Assembly: GCA_004561785.1 (NCBI GenBank)
Contig: SFUB01000015.1
Coordinates: forward strand, 1-21,571
Length of the DNA stretch: 21,571 nucleotides
Direction: 5' to 3'
DNA from: a bacterium
Lineage (GTDB): Bacteria; Bacillota_I; Bacilli_A; RFN20; CAG-826
The position numbers and the translations under genes are program-made. A model generated the notes under the pieces. That model did not search any database. It saw only the letters and a program-made list of their open reading frames with translations, and had not been told where the DNA came from. Positions 14,836 through 21,571 of the stretch are shown here, in pieces; the stretch's first letter is position 1; every line of letters starts with the position of its first letter.

Positions 14836-15833
14836 GCGATCTCCTTCTTAAGCGTTTTCTCATAAACGCCGAATAGCTGTTTTGCGAATAGGGGCAGCGC
14901 GCAGCTTTCCGCGATGCCGTACCCCGCCATTATAATCGCCTTGTCTTGCTCAAGGTAGAGACGAGAAAGGGCCTTCGAAGCCCCCTCTTCGTCGCGGAAT
15001 AGAAGCGAATTGACCCCATTTTGCAAGATGGGGTTCACCGTTTGTTGGCCGATGCCGACCACTTCGGCCCCGGAAGCGAAGGCATCAAGCAGACCCATCT
15101 GGTCCGGATGCTCGTCGTCGAGGAGCAGGTAGCAGCAGCAGTGCATAAGGGCGCTTCGGTAGACATCGTCTTCCACGATCGGCTGGAAGAAGAGGTTCTC
15201 CGGGGATTTCCTCGCCAATGAAGGCAAAGACAAACGGACGGGCATCCCCTTCTTGGTCCCGAAGAAGAAGAACGTCATTTTCGGGGTGAGGGAAGCGAGT
15301 TTGCGGAGAGAGTCCAGGGTCTTCTTGTCGTCGTAGGAGCCGATGCAAACGGCGAACTTCTCATCATAGGGGACGCGGAAGTAGCGCATGAAGATGTCCG
15401 ATTCCACCGTTTTGGAGGAGAAACGGGCCAAATTCACTCCCGGGAGCATGGCGATCGCCCCGCCTTGGGGGCGAAGCGGCTTGACCTTCTCCAGGAATTC
15501 TTCCGTGGGGACGAGGACCTCATCGGCTTCCGCAATCATCTTTTCGGCTTTCGGGGATAACTCTTTTCCGTTTTTCCCGGTCAAGAAGCTCGCGGACGGA
15601 TCATTTTCGCAATAGAAGCAAGAAACGACCGTTTTGATCCCCTTCTTTTTGCAGGAACGGAGGGCTCGCAAATCGAGTGGGGAAAGGAAATGGGCAATAT
15701 CGGTCGAAGGGGAGGGTTCTTCCTCCCACTCGACTCCGATGGATTCGCAAGCCCCCTTGAGGGTTTTGCGAAGCCTCGCCCCTTCGAAGGCGTCCCCTCT
15801 CCTCAAGTGGGGGTAATGGACGCAGACCTTCAT
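14832..15833 (-). CDS. Putative GT-B (GT4-type) glycosyltransferase
   Basis: A 333-aa protein with no signal peptide or membrane span. The C-terminal half has the GT-B nucleotide-sugar domain: an AVCIGSYDDKKTLD segment (161-174) where GT4 enzymes have a glycine-loop strand, and an acidic block DDEHPDQMGLLDAFASG (239-255) corresponding to the E-x7-E region (E241, D250). The N-terminal half, with DIAHFLSPLDLRAL (45-58), fits the acceptor domain. Related enzymes in Bacillota often glucosylate membrane lipids or cell-surface polymers; the substrate here is unknown. It starts 6 nt after gyrA without a clear ribosome binding site and overlaps serS by ATGA. Translation is presumably coupled to gyrA. 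A glycosyltransferase between gyrA and serS is not the classical order. Confidence 0.75.
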   Translation of the reverse strand: MKVCVHYPHLRRGDAFEGARLRKTLKGACESIGVEWEEEPSPSTDIAHFLSPLDLRALRSCKKKGIKTVVSCFYCENDPSASFLTGKNGKELSPKAEKMIAEADEVLVPTEEFLEKVKPLRPQGGAIAMLPGVNLARFSSKTVESDIFMRYFRVPYDEKFAVCIGSYDDKKTLDSLRKLASLTPKMTFFFFGTKKGMPVRLSLPSLARKSPENLFFQPIVEDDVYRSALMHCCCYLLLDDEHPDQMGLLDAFASGAEVVGIGQQTVNPILQNGVNSLLFRDEEGASKALSRLYLEQDKAIIMAGYGIAESCALPLFAKQLFGVYEKTLKKEIA

Positions 15834-15839
15834 GGAAGG

Positions 15840-18566
15840 TTATTTCGACTCCAGGGAAGCGTCGAGCTCGTCCGGGGTCACGGGTTCTTCCGCACTGACG
15901 GGGCCATCCTCGGCGATTTCCTCTTCCTCAGGCTCCTCGGAGGGCTCTTCATGGGGGAGGATGGAGATTGAGGCGACCTTGGCTTTGTCATCGAGGGCGA
16001 TGATCTTGACGCCCTGGGTATTCCTGCCGGCGATTTTGACTTCTTGGAGAGGCGTGCGGATGACGACGCCGGTGGAGGTGATGACCAAGAGGTCTTCGTC
16101 TCCATTGACCGCGCGCACGGCGATGAGGGCGCCGTTTTTGGCGGTCATGTTGAGGGTGGTGACGCCTTTGGCGCCCCTATGGGTCAAGCGGTAGCCGTCG
16201 TAATGGCGGATCGACCCATCCTCAGCTTGGATATCGACATCTTTTGCATAGCTGATCTTCCCATAGCCGAGCGTGGTGAGGACGAGGATCTTGTCGCCCT
16301 CCTCGGACGTGGTGACGCCGACGATGCGGTTGCCTTCCGGCAGATCCATGCCTTTGTTCCCGGTCGCGGTGCGGCCCATCGGACGGACTTCGTCTTCGGG
16401 GAAGGAGACGAGTTTGCCGCCATCGGAGGCCAAAGAAACAATCGCGCCCCCGGAAGTGCGTTTGACGTCGAAGAGGTCATCCCCTTCGCGGAGCCCAACG
16501 GCGATCTTTCCGTTCTGGTGGATGGAGGCGTATTCCTGGATCGGGGTGCGTTTGATGAGGCCGTTGACGGAGACGAAGATCAGGTAGTTTCCTTCTGGAT
16601 AATCATCGCAGGGGACGATGGAGACGACCTTCTCGTCTTTGTCGAGGTTAAGAATGTTCTGGGCGGGGGTGCCTTTGCCGGTGCGGCCCGAATCGGGGAT
16701 CTGATAGCCGCGGAGGCGGTAAACCTTGCCCAAAGTGGTGAAGAAGAGGATGTCGGTATGGGTCTTGGTGTGGTACATGAGCCTCACGACGTCCCCGGCG
16801 GTGGTCTTCATGCCGGTGATGCCGCGCCCGCCGCGATGTTGGGCTTCGAAGGTATCGTCGTCCACCCGTTTGATGTAGTTGTTGCGGGTGAGGGTAATGA
16901 GGATGTTCTTCTGGGGGATGAGGTCTTCGTTCTCGATGTCGGCGGCCTCATCGGTGATTTCGGTGCGCCTCTTGTCGCCGAAGCGTCTCTCGATCTCAGA
17001 AATTTCCTCGATGAGGAGGTCGACGAGGTTGTCGCGAGAAGAGAGCAGACGGTTGTATTCGGCGATGTTGGCAAGCAATTGGGCTTTCTCGGCTTGGAGT
17101 TTGTCTTGCTCCATGCCCTGCAAGCGGCGGAGGGTCATGGCGAGGATCGCCGCGCATTGTTTCTCGTCGAGGCCAAAGGCTTCGTTGAGTTTGGCGGTCG
17201 ACTCGGCGTCGTCTTTGGAAGAACGGATGATATGAATCACCTCATCGATGTTGTCGTGGGCCAAGATGAGGCCTTCGACGATATGGAGGCGATCGCCATC
17301 CCTCTTAAGCAGGAAGCGGGTCCTGCGGGTGAGGACGTCGACTTGGAAATTGACGTAGTTATTGAGAAGGGGGACGATTCCGAGCACCTTCGGAGCCCCA
17401 TCGACCAAGCAGAGGTTGATGACGCCGAAGTTGGTTTGGAGTTGAGTGTGCTTGAGCAGATTGTTGGCGACGACCTCGGGGATCACGTCCTTGCGGAGTT
17501 CAATGACGATGCGGATCCCCTCTTTGTTGGATTCATCGCGGACGTCCGTGATGCCGTCGATCTGTTTGGAGCGGACCAGATCGCCGATGTTGGAGACCAT
17601 ATTGGCCTTGTTGACTTGGTAGGGGATCTCGGTCACGATGATGCGGTTTTTGCCGTTTTCCATCTCCTCGATGTGGTATTTCGAGCGGATGGTGACGGTG
17701 CCGACGCCGGTGCGGAAGTAATCCAAAATGCCTTTGCGGCCCAAAACGGTTCCGCCGCTTGGGAAGTCGGGGCCGAGCATGTAGTTCTGGAGGATTTCCT
17801 CCGGGGTGATGTCGGGGTTCTTGGCCACGGCGGTCACCGCGTGGATGGTCTCGCTGAGGTTGTGGGGCGGCATGTTGGTGGCCATGCCGACCGCGATGCC
17901 TTCCGAGCCGTTGACGATGAGGTTCGGGAAGCGGCAGGGGAGGACTTCCGGCTCAAGCTCGGTGCCGTCGTAGTTATCGACGAAGTTGACCGTGTCGCAG
18001 TCGATGTCGCGGACGAGTTCGAGGGAGAGCTTGTTCATCCTCGCCTCGGTATAACGCATGGCGGCAGCTTCGTCGCCGTCGATGTCGCCGAAGTTCCCGT
18101 GGCCATCCACGAGGGGGTAGCGCAAGGAGAAATCCTGGGCCAAACGGACCAGGGCCCCATACAGGGCGGAGTCGCCGTGAGGGTGATATTTACCCATGAC
18201 GTCGCCGACGATGCGGGCGCATTTCTTATAGGGCTTGCTCGGCTGCATGCCGGCTTCGTTCATGCCGAAGATGATGCGGCGCTGAACCGGTTTGAAGCCG
18301 TCCCTGACATCAGGGATCGCACGAGCGATGATGACCGACATCGAGTAATCGAGGAAGGCCGTCTTCACTTCGTGGGCGACGTCGCGGTCGGTCAGGCCCG
18401 GGATGATGCCGGAGACGGCGGCTTCGTGGCCGAACATCGCGTCTTCGCTTTGCATCCCTTCCCGGGAGCCGGCGCCGAGGAAAGAGGAAGCCTCGTCGGC
18501 GAGTTCCTCGTCGGTGGCTTTCTCCTCTTCGTCTTCGTTCGTTTTCTTGTTCTCGTCGTTATCCAT
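15840..18566 (-). CDS. gyrA: DNA gyrase subunit A
   Basis: Breakage-reunion subunit of gyrase (A2B2), which introduces negative supercoils. In the 908-aa protein the catalytic tyrosine is Y172 (AAAMRYTEAR) and the C-terminal six-bladed DNA-wrapping domain carries a GyrA box, QHRGGRG (about 575-582), which argues for GyrA over ParC. Numbering is E. coli +50 because of an acidic extension of about 50 residues at the N-terminus. This start is well supported by AGGAGG 8 nt before the ATG. The quinolone-pocket Ser is conserved (S133, E. coli S83), but the usual acidic residue at E. coli 87 is Gly (G137). The C-terminus ends in an acidic tail. It starts 15 nt after gyrB. Confidence 0.97.
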   Translation of the reverse strand: MDNDENKKTNEDEEEKATDEELADEASSFLGAGSREGMQSEDAMFGHEAAVSGIIPGLTDRDVAHEVKTAFLDYSMSVIIARAIPDVRDGFKPVQRRIIFGMNEAGMQPSKPYKKCARIVGDVMGKYHPHGDSALYGALVRLAQDFSLRYPLVDGHGNFGDIDGDEAAAMRYTEARMNKLSLELVRDIDCDTVNFVDNYDGTELEPEVLPCRFPNLIVNGSEGIAVGMATNMPPHNLSETIHAVTAVAKNPDITPEEILQNYMLGPDFPSGGTVLGRKGILDYFRTGVGTVTIRSKYHIEEMENGKNRIIVTEIPYQVNKANMVSNIGDLVRSKQIDGITDVRDESNKEGIRIVIELRKDVIPEVVANNLLKHTQLQTNFGVINLCLVDGAPKVLGIVPLLNNYVNFQVDVLTRRTRFLLKRDGDRLHIVEGLILAHDNIDEVIHIIRSSKDDAESTAKLNEAFGLDEKQCAAILAMTLRRLQGMEQDKLQAEKAQLLANIAEYNRLLSSRDNLVDLLIEEISEIERRFGDKRRTEITDEAADIENEDLIPQKNILITLTRNNYIKRVDDDTFEAQHRGGRGITGMKTTAGDVVRLMYHTKTHTDILFFTTLGKVYRLRGYQIPDSGRTGKGTPAQNILNLDKDEKVVSIVPCDDYPEGNYLIFVSVNGLIKRTPIQEYASIHQNGKIAVGLREGDDLFDVKRTSGGAIVSLASDGGKLVSFPEDEVRPMGRTATGNKGMDLPEGNRIVGVTTSEEGDKILVLTTLGYGKISYAKDVDIQAEDGSIRHYDGYRLTHRGAKGVTTLNMTAKNGALIAVRAVNGDEDLLVITSTGVVIRTPLQEVKIAGRNTQGVKIIALDDKAKVASISILPHEEPSEEPEEEEIAEDGPVSAEEPVTPDELDASLESK

Positions 18567-18581
18567 GTTTCATTCCTCCTA

Positions 18582-20627
18582 TCAGAAGTCGAGGTTCTTG
18601 GTAAATTTGGCGTTGGCCACGATGAAATCGCGGCGCGGCTTGACGTCGTCGCCCATGAGGTTGGTGAAGGCCTGTTCGGCTTCCGCGGCGTCGGAAATGG
18701 TGATGCGGATCATCTTCCTGGCTTTGGGATCCATGGTGGTCTCCCAGAGCTGCTGGGCGTCCATTTCGCCAAGACCTTTGTATCGCTGGAAGGGATAGCC
18801 CGCTTTCAGGCCAAGCTGTTTTTTGAGGACTTCGAGCTGGGCGTCGTTATAGGCGTAATAGGCCGATCCTTTGTAATCGATCTTGTATAGAGGCGGTTGG
18901 GCAATGTAGACGTAGCCGCCGTCGATGAGGGGACGCATGAAGCGGTAGAAGAAAGTGAGGAGAAGGATGCGGATGTGATCGCCGTCGACATCGGCATCGG
19001 TCATGATCACGATCTTGTGGTAGCGGATCTTGGAGATGTCGAAGTTCTCGCGGACGCCGGCGCCGATCGCGGTGATCATGTTGCCGATTTCGGCGTTGGC
19101 CCAGATTCTTTCTTCGCGGGCTTTCTCGACGTTGAGGATCTTACCCCTCAAAGGCAAGATGGCCTGGGTTTCGCGGTCGCGGCCGTTCTTGGCGGAGCCG
19201 CCGGCGGAGTTGCCCTCGACGATGTAGAGCTCGCAGACTTCGGGATCCTTGGAGGAGCAGTCGGCGAGTTTGCCCGGGAGGGTGGTCACATCAAGGGCGG
19301 TTTTGCGGACTTTTTCCCTCGCTGCGCGCGCGGCGTTTCTGGCTTTGCGGGCCATGGCGATTTTCTCAATGATCGCTTTGGCCTCCGCCGGGTTCTCATC
19401 CAGCCATTGACGGAGCCCTTCTCCGACGACGGTCGAGGCGATTTTGCGGACTTCGGAATTGCCGAGCTTGGTTTTGGTCTGCCCTTCATATTGGGGGTTC
19501 GGGTGTTTTACGGAGATGACGCAGGTGAGACCTTCACGGCAGTCTTCGCCCAAGAAGTTGTCCTCGTCTTCCTTGAGGAGTTTGTTTTTCCTGGCGTAGT
19601 CGTTGATGACGCGCCCGACGGCGAGGTTCAAACCTTCGACGTGGGTGCCGCCTTCTTTGGTGGAGATGTTGTTGCAGAAGGAATAGATTCCGTCCTGGGA
19701 ATAGGAATCGGTCCATTGAAGGGCCGCTTCGGCATAGATCTCCTCCGCAGGGGTGCCCGGAACCAGGATCACGCCTTCCCTGCCTTGGCAGTAGATGGGA
19801 TCGTGGTTGATGACGACTTTGTTCTGGTCGATGTAGGAAACATATTCGCGGATGCCGCCGTTGTATTGAAAGGTCTCGACGGTCGGGGCTTCGCCGCGGG
19901 CATCGGTCAAAGTGATGCGGATGCCGCCGTTGAGGAAAGCCATCTGACGGAGGTGGTTGCGGATCGTCTCGTAGTTATAGATGACCGTCTCGGTGAAGAT
20001 GGTGGGGTCGGGTTGGAAGGTAACCGAGGTGCCATGGGAGTCGGAATCGCCGATCCGCTTCAGGTGCTCCACGGGGTGGCCGCCGTTTTCGAAGCGGATG
20101 AAATATTTCCCGCCGTCGCGGCAGACGGTGACATCCATCCAAGTGGAAAGGGCATTGACGACCGAAGCGCCGACGCCATGGAGGCCGCCGGAGACCTTGT
20201 AGCCGCCGCCTTCGCCGAATTTGCCGCCAGCATGGAGGACGGTGAAGACGGTCTCCACGCCGGAAAGGCCGCTTTTGGCGACCATGTCCACCGGAACGCC
20301 GCGGCCGTCGTCGACCACGGTGATGGAGTTGCCTTTGTTGATGGTCACTTCAATGTGATGGCAATACCCGGCCAAAGCCTCATCGATGGAATTGTCCACG
20401 ATCTCCCAGACGAGGTGATGGAGGCCTGCGGCCGCGGTGGTCGCGATGTACATGCCCGGGCGTTTGCGGACGGCCTCCAAGCCTTCGAGGACCTGGATGT
20501 TGCTGCCCGTGTAATCGGCGTCAGCTTTTTCCAATGCCTTTTCATTCTCCACGGATTCTTTGATGTAGGTGAAGCGTTCCTCTTCCGGCTGGACGGAAGT
20601 TTCCTTCGCTTTTTCTTCTTCTGCCAT
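18582..20627 (-). CDS. gyrB: DNA gyrase subunit B
   Basis: ATPase subunit of gyrase, 681 aa. The GHKL ATPase domain shows the N-box EIVDNSIDEA (E76), DDGRGVPVD, and the lid GGLHGVG. The transducer domain follows. The TOPRIM domain has E471 in EGNSAGG and the metal-binding aspartates of MTDADVDGD (D544, D546, D548), and the protein ends in the typical short C-terminal tail domain. The start at 20627 is chosen because AGGAGG ends 7 nt before it; an in-frame ATG seven codons upstream lies inside recF without such a site. An N-terminal extension of about 35 charged residues precedes the ATPase domain. N473 replaces the usual Asp at E. coli 426. Only one base separates the recF stop from this ATG. 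Confidence 0.97.
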   Translation of the reverse strand: MAEEEKAKETSVQPEEERFTYIKESVENEKALEKADADYTGSNIQVLEGLEAVRKRPGMYIATTAAAGLHHLVWEIVDNSIDEALAGYCHHIEVTINKGNSITVVDDGRGVPVDMVAKSGLSGVETVFTVLHAGGKFGEGGGYKVSGGLHGVGASVVNALSTWMDVTVCRDGGKYFIRFENGGHPVEHLKRIGDSDSHGTSVTFQPDPTIFTETVIYNYETIRNHLRQMAFLNGGIRITLTDARGEAPTVETFQYNGGIREYVSYIDQNKVVINHDPIYCQGREGVILVPGTPAEEIYAEAALQWTDSYSQDGIYSFCNNISTKEGGTHVEGLNLAVGRVINDYARKNKLLKEDEDNFLGEDCREGLTCVISVKHPNPQYEGQTKTKLGNSEVRKIASTVVGEGLRQWLDENPAEAKAIIEKIAMARKARNAARAAREKVRKTALDVTTLPGKLADCSSKDPEVCELYIVEGNSAGGSAKNGRDRETQAILPLRGKILNVEKAREERIWANAEIGNMITAIGAGVRENFDISKIRYHKIVIMTDADVDGDHIRILLLTFFYRFMRPLIDGGYVYIAQPPLYKIDYKGSAYYAYNDAQLEVLKKQLGLKAGYPFQRYKGLGEMDAQQLWETTMDPKARKMIRITISDAAEAEQAFTNLMGDDVKPRRDFIVANAKFTKNLDF

Positions 20628-20628
20628 G

Positions 20629-21571
20629 TTAATTCCTCCTGGTGGCAATATGCGAAGCGACGTCGGTGACCGACGCGCTTTCGGCTTCTAGGTTGGTCGC
20701 GGTGAGGAAGGCTTGGCCGAACTCCCGGCACAGCAGAAGCAGGTTCTTTTGCTTTTCCTCATCGAGTTCGCTGGTCACGTCGTCCAGTACGACGACGGGT
20801 TTCTTCGCCTCTTCCTCGATCAAGAAGTAGGGGGCGAGCTTCAGGCACAGCGCGGACAAGCGGTTCTCGCCTTGGGATCCATAGAGGGCCACGTCTTTCC
20901 CTTGGTGCAGGAAGCGGAAGTCCTCCCGATGGACGCCCACGGCGGTCGTGCGACGGATCAATTCGCCCTCCAAGGCCTCAAAATGGGCCTCCTCGGCCCG
21001 TTTTTCGATATCCCCGCCCTCTTTCACGAAAGGGAGATAAACGAGCTCGCAGGGCGTCTCTTCGCCCCTTAGGCGGGACATTAGGGACGGCAAGACGGAA
21101 TTGAGCGAATCGACGTAACGGCGACGCCAGGCAACGATCGGGGCTTCGAAGGTCGCCATTTGGCTGGCGTAGACCTTGATCAACTCAAGGTCGGGATGGG
21201 GGTCCTTCAGAGCGAGGTTCCGCTCGCGGAGGATCTTCGAATAGGCAGAGATGAGAGAGAAATATTCGGATGATTTCTTGGACAAAGCCACATCGATGCA
21301 GGCCCTTCTCTCCGCGGGCGGCCCTTGGAAGAGAGCGACGTCGTCGGGGGAGAAGACAAGAACGTTGGCGAGGGAGCTCAGCTCGCTGATCTTGCGGCAG
21401 GGCTTCCCGTCGATAAGGATCCTCTTCCCGCGCCGGGACAGCGAGATCCCCACGGTGTGGGGGATCGCCCCATCCAGGATTTCCGCGAATAGCGACGCCT
21501 CCTCTTGGCCCTGTTGGATCAAATATCGGTCCTCCGAGGTCCGCCAGGAGCGGGCCAAGGACAAGTACGCG
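20629..21571 (-). CDS. recF: RecF, DNA repair and gap-loading protein (5' truncated by window edge)
   Basis: SMC-like ATPase that binds single-strand gaps with RecO and RecR to load RecA. The window holds about the last 313 residues; roughly the first 45, including Walker A, are beyond the edge, and the frame is open through it. The first visible residues (AYLSLARSWRTSEDRYLI) align with the region just after Walker A in B. subtilis RecF. Further in are SPDDVALFQGPPAERRACID, the ABC-type signature YGSQGENR, and Walker B VVVLDDVTSELD. The stop TAA overlaps the gyrB ribosome binding region. Its position directly before gyrB is the classic origin-proximal arrangement. Confidence 0.95.
   Translation of the reverse strand, partial: AYLSLARSWRTSEDRYLIQQGQEEASLFAEILDGAIPHTVGISLSRRGKRILIDGKPCRKISELSSLANVLVFSPDDVALFQGPPAERRACIDVALSKKSSEYFSLISAYSKILRERNLALKDPHPDLELIKVYASQMATFEAPIVAWRRRYVDSLNSVLPSLMSRLRGEETPCELVYLPFVKEGGDIEKRAEEAHFEALEGELIRRTTAVGVHREDFRFLHQGKDVALYGSQGENRLSALCLKLAPYFLIEEEAKKPVVVLDDVTSELDEEKQKNLLLLCREFGQAFLTATNLEAESASVTDVASHIATRRN

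Noticed and set aside
16044..18890. Very long plus-strand open frame (over 900 codons) antisense to gyrA
   Set aside because: It is an exact shadow of gyrA/gyrB codon use (few TTA, CTA and TCA codons on the coding strand). The protein is low-complexity, rich in V, D, G and A, with no family features.
18897..20669. 590-codon plus-strand open frame antisense to gyrB
   Set aside because: Same codon-bias artefact, with no recognisable domain. gyrB on the other strand is unambiguous.
1..21571. Mollicute code (TGA as Trp)
   Set aside because: TGA is used as a real stop in metG, tldD, tadA, tetR, gyrB and others, and Trp residues are encoded by TGG.
1..21571. CRISPR arrays, insertion sequences, prophage genes, tRNA genes
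   Set aside because: No spaced direct repeats, transposase or integrase frames, or cloverleaf-type sequences were recognised.

Overview
The window (about 21.6 kb, moderate GC, standard genetic code with TGG for Trp and TGA used as a stop) is a chromosomal segment just downstream of a bacterial replication origin. The right edge carries the end of the classical dnaA-dnaN-recF-gyrB-gyrA cluster. dnaA, dnaN and oriC should lie just beyond the right edge. Strong AGGAGG-type ribosome binding sites, frequent ATGA stop/start overlaps, a short SRP RNA without an Alu domain, a fused ABC ATPase-permease and the serS/SRP RNA/tadA neighbourhood point to Bacillota, probably an uncultured Bacilli-type lineage (Erysipelotrichales- or RF39-like). 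That placement is inference; no 16S gene is present.

Right to left on the minus strand: recF (5' end cut by the window edge), gyrB, gyrA, a GT4-type glycosyltransferase and serS form one tightly packed operon ending in a strong terminator at about 13.51 kb. An independent TATAAT promoter then drives the SRP RNA, whose U-rich 3' end directly abuts tadA.

Next comes an accessory-looking four-gene minus-strand unit (7.0-12.8 kb): a MacB/FtsX-type ABC transporter fused to its ATPase, a TetR-family regulator, an iron-containing alcohol dehydrogenase, and a membrane protein that looks like a site-2-protease relative with a damaged zinc motif. Its junctions are a 2-nt gap, an overlap and a ribosome binding site buried in a stop codon. 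A 20-bp dyad overlaps its candidate -10 box. I think this is the most interesting part of the window: a TetR-controlled unit combining a transporter, a reductase and a pseudo-protease.

A bidirectional terminator at 7.0 kb separates this unit from tldD-tldE (4.2-7.0 kb), the only plus-strand genes and so probably head-on to replication. They are divergent from a small metallo-beta-lactamase-fold protein (UPF0173 type) that appears to have a leaderless transcript. The left part holds rpmE (ribosomal protein L31) with its own promoter and leader, then metG-rlmD with a one-base stop/start overlap. Most of the window is housekeeping: topology, translation, tRNA and rRNA modification, and protein targeting. 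The less ordinary signals are the accessory operon, two gyrase quinolone-pocket substitutions, the SRP RNA/tadA junction and several unexplained palindromes.
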